Assembly (NCBI GenBank): GCA_024336345.1
Contig: JANFOG010000009.1
Location: 620,001 to 684,000, forward strand
Direction: 5' to 3'
From: Mariannaea sp. PMI_226
Lineage: Eukaryota > Ascomycota > Sordariomycetes > Hypocreales > Nectriaceae
Length of the DNA stretch: 64,000 bases
The position numbers and the translations under genes were made by a program. The notes beneath the pieces were generated by a model. The model worked only from the letters and a program-made list of their open reading frames with translations. It was not told where the DNA came from and ran no database searches. Below are positions 55,432 to 64,000 of the stretch, in pieces. The first letter of the stretch is position 1. The number at the start of each line of letters is the position of its first letter.

Positions 55432-56244
55432 CTAAGGTAGCCCATCCACAAATCTTTTGGCTTCGTTGGAAATGTAATTTTGGATTGGGTCATCGTCACA
55501 GAGTCCATGTTGGAGTAGTTGGGTCTTGAGCTTGTAGATCTCGTACCTTAGGTCAGCCACACAGTTCACCAGATCCCGATTCACCTCCATCATGGCCTGT
55601 TCTTCATCTTCTAAATCCCTTGTCTCGACCCTTACCTTTGCCCGGAATTTCTCAGATGCAAGTTTAGTTTTATCTTGGATGCGCTTCCTGTTGATGTCGT
55701 TTGGTTGGGCTAGACCTGGTAAACAACCCGAGCTGTCCTTGTCATTAAAACCGCCATTCATATTCAAAAGTTGATTGTTTACTCCTCTTTCTGTTTGTGT
55801 CGCTCTGCTGGGGGAAAACCGGTCACCGTTGAATGCTGGCGGTATCTGTTCGTCGGAGTGGGACTCTTGATGTTGATCATCTTCATCGACAATTGATCCC
55901 CAAGGTCGGGAATTTGCCATAGTAGTCAATTCAGGTGCCATGTTTTTCTCAGGAACCCATGAGGGCAAATTGTTTTCTGTGAATGGATCGAAGCCACTTG
56001 TAACATCGCGGGGGCCGATATGAACCATCGAATTTCCAAATGAAGAAGTGCTGTGAGCCAGGCCAGCATTATTTAATGCATCGCTCGTGATGATCGCTTG
56101 CTCGAATGAGTCGAATAATTCAGAAGTACATATATCCAAGAGTTGTTGATGTCTTATGTCTGTAGGAATGTCGAAAGTCTCGAACGTTAAGCCGTCCTCT
56201 CCGATCTCTTCAATCTCCATCATATCAAGAATTACTCCACTCAT
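55432..56244 (-). CDS. bZIP (ATF/CREB-like) transcription factor with an aberrant basic region
   Basis: A 270-aa single-exon protein starting at ATG 56244. Residues 186-245 have the layout of an ATF/CREB-type bZIP: basic segment RKRIQDKTKLASEKFRAKVR followed by heptads DLEDEEQAMMEVNRDLVN and LRYEIYKLKTQLL. The tail QHGLCDDDPIQNYISNEAKRFV closely follows that of fungal Atf-type bZIPs. The core NxxAAxxCR DNA-contact motif is degenerate: Thr193 replaces the invariant Asn, Ser197 replaces the second Ala, and Phe200 replaces Cys, while Arg201 is kept. The first 180 residues are acidic, possibly an activation region. It is isolated in a gene-poor tract. It may bind an altered site, act as a dimer partner without DNA contact, or be decaying. 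Confidence 0.8.
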   Translation of the reverse strand: MSGVILDMMEIEEIGEDGLTFETFDIPTDIRHQQLLDICTSELFDSFEQAIITSDALNNAGLAHSTSSFGNSMVHIGPRDVTSGFDPFTENNLPSWVPEKNMAPELTTMANSRPWGSIVDEDDQHQESHSDEQIPPAFNGDRFSPSRATQTERGVNNQLLNMNGGFNDKDSSGCLPGLAQPNDINRKRIQDKTKLASEKFRAKVRVETRDLEDEEQAMMEVNRDLVNCVADLRYEIYKLKTQLLQHGLCDDDPIQNYISNEAKRFVDGLP

Positions 56245-59210
56245 GTTGATGAATAGAGATTACGTTTTCGAGAATCCAAAAGTTCTGAAAAAAGGCCTTC
56301 AAGGCACCAACCGTGCTTAGAATTCAGGCGGAGATCCCAAGATTTGATAGCCTAGTCATCCTGTGTTGCTTATTTCGTTGCTAGACAAGCGAGTATTTGA
56401 TGGTACCCTGGTGATGCAAGGTAGTGCAATTTTTTCCTTGACCCCAGGAAAATTTCAACAATAGTCAATGCCAGTGATGAGTAATGTTCAAGTGTAGATG
56501 AGGTCCACGCCTAGTGTAGCATCGAGATTTGAATCAACGAAGGTACTCAGGCGGTGGACTGTCGCAGGCATGGCCCTCCTAGGATATTTATGTTGATATG
56601 TGGTATGTGTGATGAATTGGAAAGATTGAAAGGCTGGAGCTGTCAAAGAACAAGAGCTGACAGTCACGGCGAATGGCTCAAGGATCGTCGATGTGCATTA
56701 GTAGGTCTGACACAGTGCAGAGGACAGCATCTTCTTCTTGGCTGACAGGAAGTGAACCAGGATCCTGGATGGCCATCATCGCCATAGCATGGGTCCTACT
56801 GGGCTGCCGACGCTGCCAATATCATGGGCTAAAAAGTTATTCCCAGCTTTAGACCAGGGTTTGTAACGGCTTTGCCGATTGATGGGAATGATTTTACTTT
56901 TCGCAGTGCAGCAGTAGAGAAGCTGCTTCTCAGAGCCGCGGCCCATGTATTGCTGTATTATTCTTCTCCTCGAATTTCAGAGGTGCAATCGATTCTTGTG
57001 TTATTGTTGTCCACCACCAAATTATGCGCTTCATAACAACTCTTTGAGTCGCAATGCAATTCCCTGCAAACCACCATGATTTTTTGCCCTAGTGAAGTAG
57101 ATGTTTGATAGTCTTGCCTCGTTTAAGCATGGCGTGTACAGTGTGGAGGCGCTCCAAATAGTTCCTTGTTTTGGTCCGTCAAGGTTGTCGTCGTGTCACC
57201 AGAGCCAGCTTTGCAAGCAGCAAATTGCAGACGTAAGATCATGGTAATCGTGAAGAAATATCCTTTACTGGGAATGCAAGCAGAAACGGCTTATGCCATG
57301 GTCTTTCAAGTGGTATCAAGAACAGATTGCTGAAGTATAGAATATGCATGGTTTCCGGCTTTGATCGTGATTTCAGGTCATCTCTCCCCCACTGACCAAC
57401 TTTGGCCCTTACCATGCAGCCTAATAGCCCAGGGATCCTTGATCGCGCTATGGATTATGAAGCATATGACCAATGCTTGGGGACGGAGCTGAGCGCCGCT
57501 CATCATGTTCGCCAACAAAGGCAACGCACCCGACAAGCCGGCATTGCCTGCTTACGCATGTCCAACGCGGCATACCGCCCTGTGCCTAAACCGATGGGAA
57601 GCCTCATCGTGGCGAGGAATTACGCTGCTCGTATGATGGAAACTTTCCCCTCTGCCTTGATATCTAGTAGACCTGGTTTGACGCATCAGTTTCTCGATGA
57701 CACCATGCGTAAACTGTACAGCAACTCGTATTACTCGGCAAGACAATTCAGAGTTTTCGATTTATTCCCCATTTCGTAGAGGTCAGCATTTCAGAGGCTG
57801 CAATTCTGCTGTAGTCCAGCAGAGCAAGCCAACATGCCCCCAAGGCCAAGTGATCTTGGCCACGAGCGCAAGATTTTCTCCAGTCTTAAATCTCATTTTG
57901 ACGTTGGCATCCGGGATCCAGCACACCTCGGGGCAAGGCAAGCGTCAGTTGTCCCCTAGGAAACCAGCAGATACCGCAAATACCGCCACTGCTTCCCAAA
58001 CAGCGACAGATCATGCTTTGTACTCTGTGGTTTTCATCCCGAATTTCCTCCGACACGAGCCTTTCTACCACCGGAACGGCATCAGAGAGGTACCCTATGC
58101 TTACCATCAATGGCCATTTTGAAGACGCAACGCAGTCCATTGCATGAGGGCCGACAAGTCAACCATGACTGAAATGATACTTCGAAATACTGCATGGCTT
58201 TCTTTTGTTTCTTTTTGGGCCACTTGGCATTAGGCGATGGATAAAACTTTGGACACCAATGGGACCTCGATGTATAACCAAATCCTGTGACACACTTGAA
58301 GTCGTTCGTACATACCTGCCCTTCGGCCTTTCACGGACGTCAGTACTTCATAAACTGGACTTGTCAGAGTAAGTCCTTGGCCATCTGTTCCCACTTGTGC
58401 AAAACATCTAGGTCTGCTCAGGCCCCATGCTGGAAGCAAGCTTGTGGACCCTATTCAACATCTACTTGTACTCGAACCCTGCCGACCAAATGCTTATTTG
58501 TGGACTTCATCGCAGTACCCATGGGCTTTCATTGTAATTTCAATATAGACTTCGAGCTCGTGGGGAGTTCTATGTAGGCGACACCCGGCGCAAAGCTCAA
58601 ATTTCTAACCCTGGAAATGCTGGTCACTTGAGAGACCCTTCCTTTAGCTTTGCGCTTGCAGTCTAGTCGCCACCGCAGCAAGACTCACACTACCATCAAT
58701 GCTTGCGAATCTCAGTATTCGCCGTTGCTATGGAATCAACCTGTTGGTTGGTATGCGCTGACACTGGTGTATATGTCATGTCAAGCCATATTGGACTAGA
58801 CCCTGAATAATGAAGGTGCCGAGCTATGTAGTAGTAAATAGTTAGGGCAGATGCTCGTCCGTAATTATATGGACTTTCCCGATTCTATTAGTAATTTTCC
58901 TAGAATCCCGTTAACAATTCATTTATTGGTATTCTTGCTGACACAAAATAATCGAATAAAAGAGTCGTAGAAGATGGAAGTAACATGTTCCCCGGTAGGC
59001 AACATTGTCAGTCGTAGTGGAATTCGGTCTCGTACTGCAGCAAATCATAGATGTATGAAGTTTCATAAAAGTGATATTTGCCCTTGACAGGAGTTGTGAT
59101 ATTGTATGTCCACGAAGAGATATTATCTTTGCTTTGAGATGACTTGTCAGAATCTCAGTATCAAGCATGGATGAGGGGTATTTGATCTGTGAGTAGTCAC
59201 CAACACGTTA

Positions 59211-59748
59211 TTATATGGATACCGATCTTTCCTCAAGACACATAGTAGATGTTTCAAACGCTTCGCTCTGTGTTTCACTGCCCATTTCTCGCGTATTGCG
59301 CACCCAAGAAATATTCAAAATCGTCGAAATATTGCCGATGTTGATGAGGGCATCATCTTGCCCGTTGCCCATATTCTGAAGAATCAATAATCGGATACAA
59401 TGGAGAATTCCACCTAGCCATTCTCGTCTGATCTCTATCAAATAATCCGCTATCCATTCTCCTAGGCGAGTGCATCAGCACATCATTCACCTGTCATGAA
59501 TACGGACGTGGGCGAAGGCGAGAGATTGGCAGAGCGCCATCATGCCAAAATAAGCGGTAACATTCAGTTCTTGGATGTATCCCATATATCTCAGCTTTAG
59601 GAATTTTTCGTGTGTCCGAACTAAACTCCTCAATCCATTTCGTGATTTTAACTGGTTGGTTAGGGATTAACGTTAATTTATTGAGGTATGCGACAGCCGT
59701 TTGCGACAAAGTGAACCAATATTCTTTTGGTTGTCGTAGTTTGCTCAA
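59211..59748 (-). pseudogene. Possible decayed gene of unknown family
   Basis: Two protein-like minus-strand frames (59748-59494 and about 59470-59211) lie end to end but do not join in any consistent frame. The first includes EYWFTLSQTAVAYLNKLTLI, and the second WLGGILHCIRLLILQNMGNG and DDALINIGNISTILNISWV. A GTGAAT...CTAG pair between them could be an intron, but it only fits a frame that is broken further upstream. AT-rich surroundings suggest mutational decay. Family unknown. Confidence 0.25.
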
Positions 59749-59772
59749 TACATCGTAGTTTGCTCAATACAC
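59735..59772 (+). repeat. 19-bp tandem duplication
   Basis: Two adjacent copies (59735-59753 and 59754-59772) differ at one position. Likely a recent local duplication at the 5' end of the possible pseudogene. Confidence 0.85.
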
Positions 59773-60672
59773 CGAAAATGAAGTATTTGGTAATAGTAAA
59801 TATTTATAAATATCCTGAATACTAAAAGCAACAAATATGCTACCCGCAGTTTGGATAACACAGAGCATCATTACTTCAATATTCAAACAAGAATCAGTAC
59901 TAGGCAGACATGCTTCTTCCTTATCTTAAAACACAAAATTCGCGTGAAAAATCATGCCTACCAGAATCAATACCAAATGCGGTATGAAATTCACAACAAA
60001 TGTCGGAAATATCAAGTGGTCCCGAAAATATCTTTCGGGTGTCTTCGCCACACACGCTGGCCCCTGATCGAAGTAACTGGGCACACTAATAACTTATTGT
60101 TTACAACACGACATGGATGCGAAAGAAATTTATACGGTTTTACATCCTATCAGTGCTTAATTGAGCAAAGTTACGAATTTCCAAGCCAAAGGATTTTGGC
60201 AACATGAGTGATAGGTCGATAACATACAGAAAGTGAATCGGGAAATTTAAGCCATCTTTGGAGGTAGCAATGACCAGGATCGAGATATTCACTTATACCA
60301 TTAATAAAATGGATAATCTTAAAAGGTATTTTAACATTTTTACAATGAATAGTTCCCACTTTGGGAGGGTCAATGAGAACTGTCCGTGGCCTGACTCTCA
60401 AAAACGAGCGTCTTTGTAGTGCTCTGGTAAATTCAAGACAAATTTGCTTATTTTAGTAACGAGCTTGCTCTAGGCATTGGTGCAGCTTTAGTTTTGGCCA
60501 GGTATTCGGCTGCTATGGGTTTCGCATCTTATATCCCGGTCAGCACTGGGCAAAAGCTTTTATCCAGATCAATAATGCAATGCAACCCAATAATGGACAC
60601 TATACGAAAAAGGTGGACTCAAGATATGGAGAAGCCAGGTTTAATCAGGAGAGAGTAAAATACAGTACATTA

Positions 60673-62543
60673 TCAATACTCGAACCTCCATCTTGGGTCC
60701 GCATCTCCCTTCCAGTCCTCTACGGCCCCAACGTCCTTGATTTCTGGAGCAATTTCAGCTCTCCTCTCATTCTCCCTCTTCAATCTCCATGCCAGGGTAG
60801 AGACGACAACAATGTTCGCTGCCAGATATGCGAGGGCCATCGAGTGACCAACAACAAATCTGGGTCCGTCCTCAGCGCGATACAACTGCGTCCCCATCAC
60901 AGCGCCCAAGTTGCCGATGCTGATCTGCATTGCATTTGCGATAGCCCGTTTCGTCTGCCCTGACACATTGATAGCCGGCCAGGACAGTACAAGCGCACAT
61001 GCTGGGTAGATGCCAGCCGCGGCGAAGAAGGTACCAGCATAGGAGAGACCAGGCCGCGCTACAGGATCAGTGTTGGCCAACAAGAGGATGTATCCGATGA
61101 TAGCAGTTGCAGATGATCCAGCAATGAACACAGCTCTCTTTCCGGTCCGTTCTGAAGCGATGGCCACACCAAGACATGTCAGAAAGGCAACAGCATACGG
61201 AGGAATGGTCAGTAGCTGAGCGACGGCTGCTGTGTATCCCAGGTTTTTAATAATGGTTGGCTGTAATCTCTCATTAGCTGTTTCATTGCTGGATTGGATA
61301 TTGCGTTTTATTTGAACAGAGGGACACCAACCAAAAATAAAGATAGCGTGTATAGAGGTAGACTCATAGTGTGAAAGCCTAGCCCATAGAGCCAACAATT
61401 GGGATCACGAAGAGCTTCGACAACGGCGTGCCAGCTGAACTTTTCGTCGTGGGTCGAGTCGCTGTCGGCTGCAAGTCTTTCTTGGATCAGCTCACGCTCG
61501 GCCTTGGTGAGGAATTTTGAACCGGCAGGATAGTCTTCAATGAACCAGTAGGCCCCAACAGCAATGACAACGGTGGCAATGCCCTCCTAGCTTGATAGTC
61601 AGTGGATCGTGTCGACAGAAAGTGAATGTTCGGCGTGGACCTACGAGAATGAAGATCCATCTCCATCCATTATCCCAAACAACTCCTGCCATCTTTCCAA
61701 TTCCCTATGCGTGCCTGGTGTAAGCATGATGATCGTAAGATTGACAAGATGCGAGCCGAGCTGGAGCAACGTACATATGCAAGAATACCACCGAACGCTC
61801 CTGCAAGAGATGCGGCGCTGAAGAACAGAGAGATGCGGTACTGTCTCTCGCGTCTCTTGTACCACATGGAAAAGTAAAAGACGACGCCAGGGAACAAGCC
61901 GCTCTCCGTGACACCGAGGAAGAATCGGGCGATGAAAAACCCGGTCAGATTTTGGACCACGCCCAAGAGTGTCGCAACAATGCCCCAGGCGATGGTGAGT
62001 GTCGGTAGCCAAAGCCGAGGGCTGGTTCGCTTCAGGACAATGTTGCATGGAATCTATGATTATTGGGTCAGTGTCAACTTGTCTTGAAATATAAAACTTG
62101 GTGTTTGCAATTAGGTGTGCACACCTCAAAAAGAACGTATCCAATGAAATAGAGTGTCAATCCTGTTAAATACTGGTTTCCACCTACACAAGCACAGATC
62201 GTAGTCAGCAGTTTGAGCAATATGTGATCGTTGCACTAGGGCATGCTGCTCCGGCTTCCGTACTCATATGAAGGTCATCCACCATGCCTTCGATTCGTGC
62301 GTTTCCAACTGCATTATGTGTTAGATCGTTTCAATATCACACTTATATTGTGGTAATTCTTTGGTAGATCTCACCATTGCTGCGGTCCAAAAAGGATAAA
62401 AGATAAAGGATCCCTACGGCTGGGAGCAGTTTGGCATCAATCTTCCGCAAGAGGCGCTTCTCGTTGGCTTCTGTGTTAGGCAAGACAATGGCGGACCCGT
62501 CACTGAGGTCCTGGGGATCCTCAGTCACCTTGGAGTCGGACAT
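60673..62543 (-). CDS. MFS transporter, anion:cation symporter (Dal5/Tna1-like) family
   Basis: Seven exons (62543-62375, 62308-62264, 62183-62125, 62053-61775, 61704-61645, 61586-61332, 61260-60673) give 484 aa; all six introns (58-80 nt) are in phase. The N-terminus is hydrophilic up to KLLPAVGILYLLSFLDRSNVGNAR, the helix-1 signature of the ACS group that includes allantoate, nicotinate, biotin and pantothenate permeases. Other motifs: ARFFLGVTESGLFPGVVFYFSMWYKRRERQYR, DNGWRWIFILEGIATVV rebuilt over an intron, and a long central loop with EDYPAGSKFLTKAERE. In the C-terminal half come ASERTGKRAVF and NAMQISIGNLGAVMGTQLY. Expected location is the plasma membrane. Substrate is probably a small organic anion or vitamin and cannot be fixed by sequence. 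A second ACS-type gene follows on the same strand. Confidence 0.93.
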
Positions 62544-63448
62544 CTTAATGGACTTGCAGATTCGCGCTGCGAAGATGGCCTGTAACAATACAACAGGAGC
62601 TGCAGGAGTATGAGAGAACAGAGCGGCTTTTGATCCGGAGCAAAGGAAGGAGTTTCAGATGCAATTAAATACTACAAATCTACACGCGCCATGCTAGCAT
62701 ACATGCAAAAACTGAATATTGCGCCATCCACCCCCCAACTCAACAATGGTGCAAGTTATCTATGCCTGTCCTGCTCATTGGGGTCCGCCAAACCGATAAA
62801 ACTGTTATATCAACCAAGAACCCCGCTTAGACGGACTTTTTGTTCTCTCAAATAAAAGAGCCATAATCTCACACAGCTCTATCTTGCGTCTTTCTCTGGC
62901 CGCTTTTTTGCGAGGCTTGGGCCCAGATAGGTAGAGCGTGGTCGTTGAAGCCCGTGACGTGAAATGTCGTGATGAAGGCCTGGCCTTTCGTGCTTACGGA
63001 CTGTCCAATGACAGCCTCAGGTTGGGACGACTAAGCAGTTATCTAGCCATAACACCCCACACGAGGAAGTGCCGCTTCGGCACTAACACAACAACAACGT
63101 GGGAGAGCAAGCCAAGCGAGGTGGCGCTATTGTCTTGGGTCATCATCTTGTTTCTCTACTGCGTAATCCCTAGTTAAGTAAATTTATTCTTGGGTATCTT
63201 ATAAAGTGCTCTATCGGAGCTCGCACGACGTGAACCGCCGGAAATGCAACTAGGCGCCCCTTGCCTTTAACTAACCGCTGTTCAACTATCCATCCATCCA
63301 TCCATCCATCCATGCTTGCTTGATTACTTGCTTGGCTTTGCTGATTACTGCTGCCCACTTAGGTCTGCATTGAAAGAAAACCCATGCCACTCATCTTGGA
63401 GCGCTGCGCTTCTTCCAACTAAACTCCAGCCCAGAAGAAAAACCAGCT
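62544..63448. other. Intergenic region between two MFS genes
   Basis: Promoter of the 60673-62543 gene and 3' flank of the next. It contains a (CATC)n microsatellite. No gene supported. Confidence 0.6.
63289..63313 (+). repeat. (CATC)n microsatellite
   Basis: About six tandem CATC units in the 3' flank of the partial MFS gene. Confidence 0.9.
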
Positions 63449-64000
63449 TTAAAGCATGTATCGGAATCCCTGCTTCATCCGCAGGGCCTCGTCCGTGTTC
63501 TCCATGACCTCTGCCCGAGCTGTCTGCTCAGCGACATCCCGGCCCGTCTCCCAGGCCGACTCGCCCGCCTCCAGCTTCTTGTTCAGGCTGATCAGGATCA
63601 TTCGGAACGCGTATGTGCCCAACACTGTGACGCCGAACATGGCCAGGACGATACCATAACTCTTACGGTATCCATTTTCCTTGAGAGCCCAGACGTACGA
63701 GCCAGCCACGTTACCTAGTTGGCCGAATCCGTTGACCATGGCAATTGCAACAGCACGCTTCGCTGGCGGCCGAGGGAACGACGAGCTGATCCAGGAGTAA
63801 AAGGTAATATATCCTGCATAGGAACTGGTCTGTAGGAATAGAGCCAGGTAGCGAGCGGCGACGTTGAGCGTGGACATGCTGATGATGAAGCCAACCATCC
63901 CAACGAAAATTGGGCCTACAATATGCCAGAACTATTGATCAATGTCAGCGATTGTTTCTCTCTCCTTTACAGTTTTGGGTATCCATGGATGACAAACCCT
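63449..64000 (-). CDS. MFS transporter, ACS family (partial: C-terminal part only)
   Basis: Only the 3' end is in the window. The last exon (63931-63449) encodes 160 residues. It opens in phase 0 after a CAATAG acceptor with FWHIVGPIFVGMVGFIISM, the start of the C-terminal helix bundle. AGYITFYSWISSSFPRPPAKRAVAIAMVNGFGQLGNVAGSYVW follows the ACS consensus for helices 10-11, and a cytosolic amphipathic tail ends in GFRYML. About 35 bases of intron and some preceding exon lie between 63932 and the window edge, with a probable GTAAAG donor near 63966. It has the same fold and strand as the neighbouring transporter, but the C-terminal sequences differ clearly, so this is not a recent tandem copy. 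Substrate unknown. Confidence 0.85.

Larger units (their letters stand above)
56245..60672. other. Gene-poor, partly AT-rich interval
   Basis: 4.4 kb. Frames at 57402-58122 (+) overlap and carry no motif. 58800-60560 is markedly AT-rich and contains the possible pseudogene listed separately and a 19-bp tandem duplication. No intact gene is supported. Confidence 0.5.

Noticed and set aside
57402..58122. Two overlapping plus-strand frames of 125 and 141 codons
   Set aside because: Different frames without a convincing junction; translations have no family features.

Overview
The window looks like nuclear DNA of a filamentous ascomycete (Pezizomycotina, probably Sordariomycetes; a hypocrealean fungus would fit but cannot be proven from sequence alone). 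Most genes are broken by short GT-AG introns of about 50-190 nt. The protein families are typical of these fungi: a DUF3176 membrane protein, a fungal KatG, a Zn2Cys6 regulator, a multicopper oxidase, a bacterial-type phospholipase C, and a mannitol dehydrogenase of the Cla h 8 type. Gene models were spliced by eye. Wherever I give an intron, both exon phases and the final length were checked to be a multiple of three.

Layout. 0-15 kb: DUF3176 protein (-), catalase-peroxidase katG (+), a small possible three-exon gene (-), a gene-poor tract that may be a decayed repeat, and an MFS sugar transporter (+). 15-25 kb: phospholipase C (-) and a membrane-anchored multicopper oxidase (+) start divergently, followed by two short-chain dehydrogenases (-). 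25-40 kb: a flavin-binding split-barrel protein (+), a small secreted protein (+), a cupin (-), a medium-chain reductase with a mitochondrial presequence (+), an unknown acidic protein with a probable one-base frame break (+), and an EVE-domain (THYN1-like) protein (+). 39-46 kb: indoleamine 2,3-dioxygenase (-) and kynureninase (+) share one divergent promoter, and a Zn2Cys6 regulator (-) lies tail-to-tail with kynureninase. 47-52 kb: an Asp/Glu racemase-family protein (-) and NADP-mannitol dehydrogenase (-). 52-60 kb: gene-poor DNA with a lone, aberrant bZIP gene (-) and a possible pseudogene. 60-64 kb: two anion:cation symporter-type MFS transporters (-), the second cut by the window edge.

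Functional links. The clearest unit is the head-to-head IDO/kynureninase pair, which supplies two steps of the kynurenine route from tryptophan to 3-hydroxyanthranilate and NAD. Three SDR enzymes of the polyol/ketose type and a sugar transporter are present but scattered, so a common pathway is only a guess. KatG, phospholipase C, the oxidase and the secreted protein are families often used in stress defence or host/substrate interaction. No CRISPR array, intact transposon, rRNA or convincing tRNA was seen. No clearly new multi-gene system was found. The best leads are the frame break near 36.7 kb, the bZIP lacking its DNA-contact asparagine, and the tryptophan-catabolism locus.
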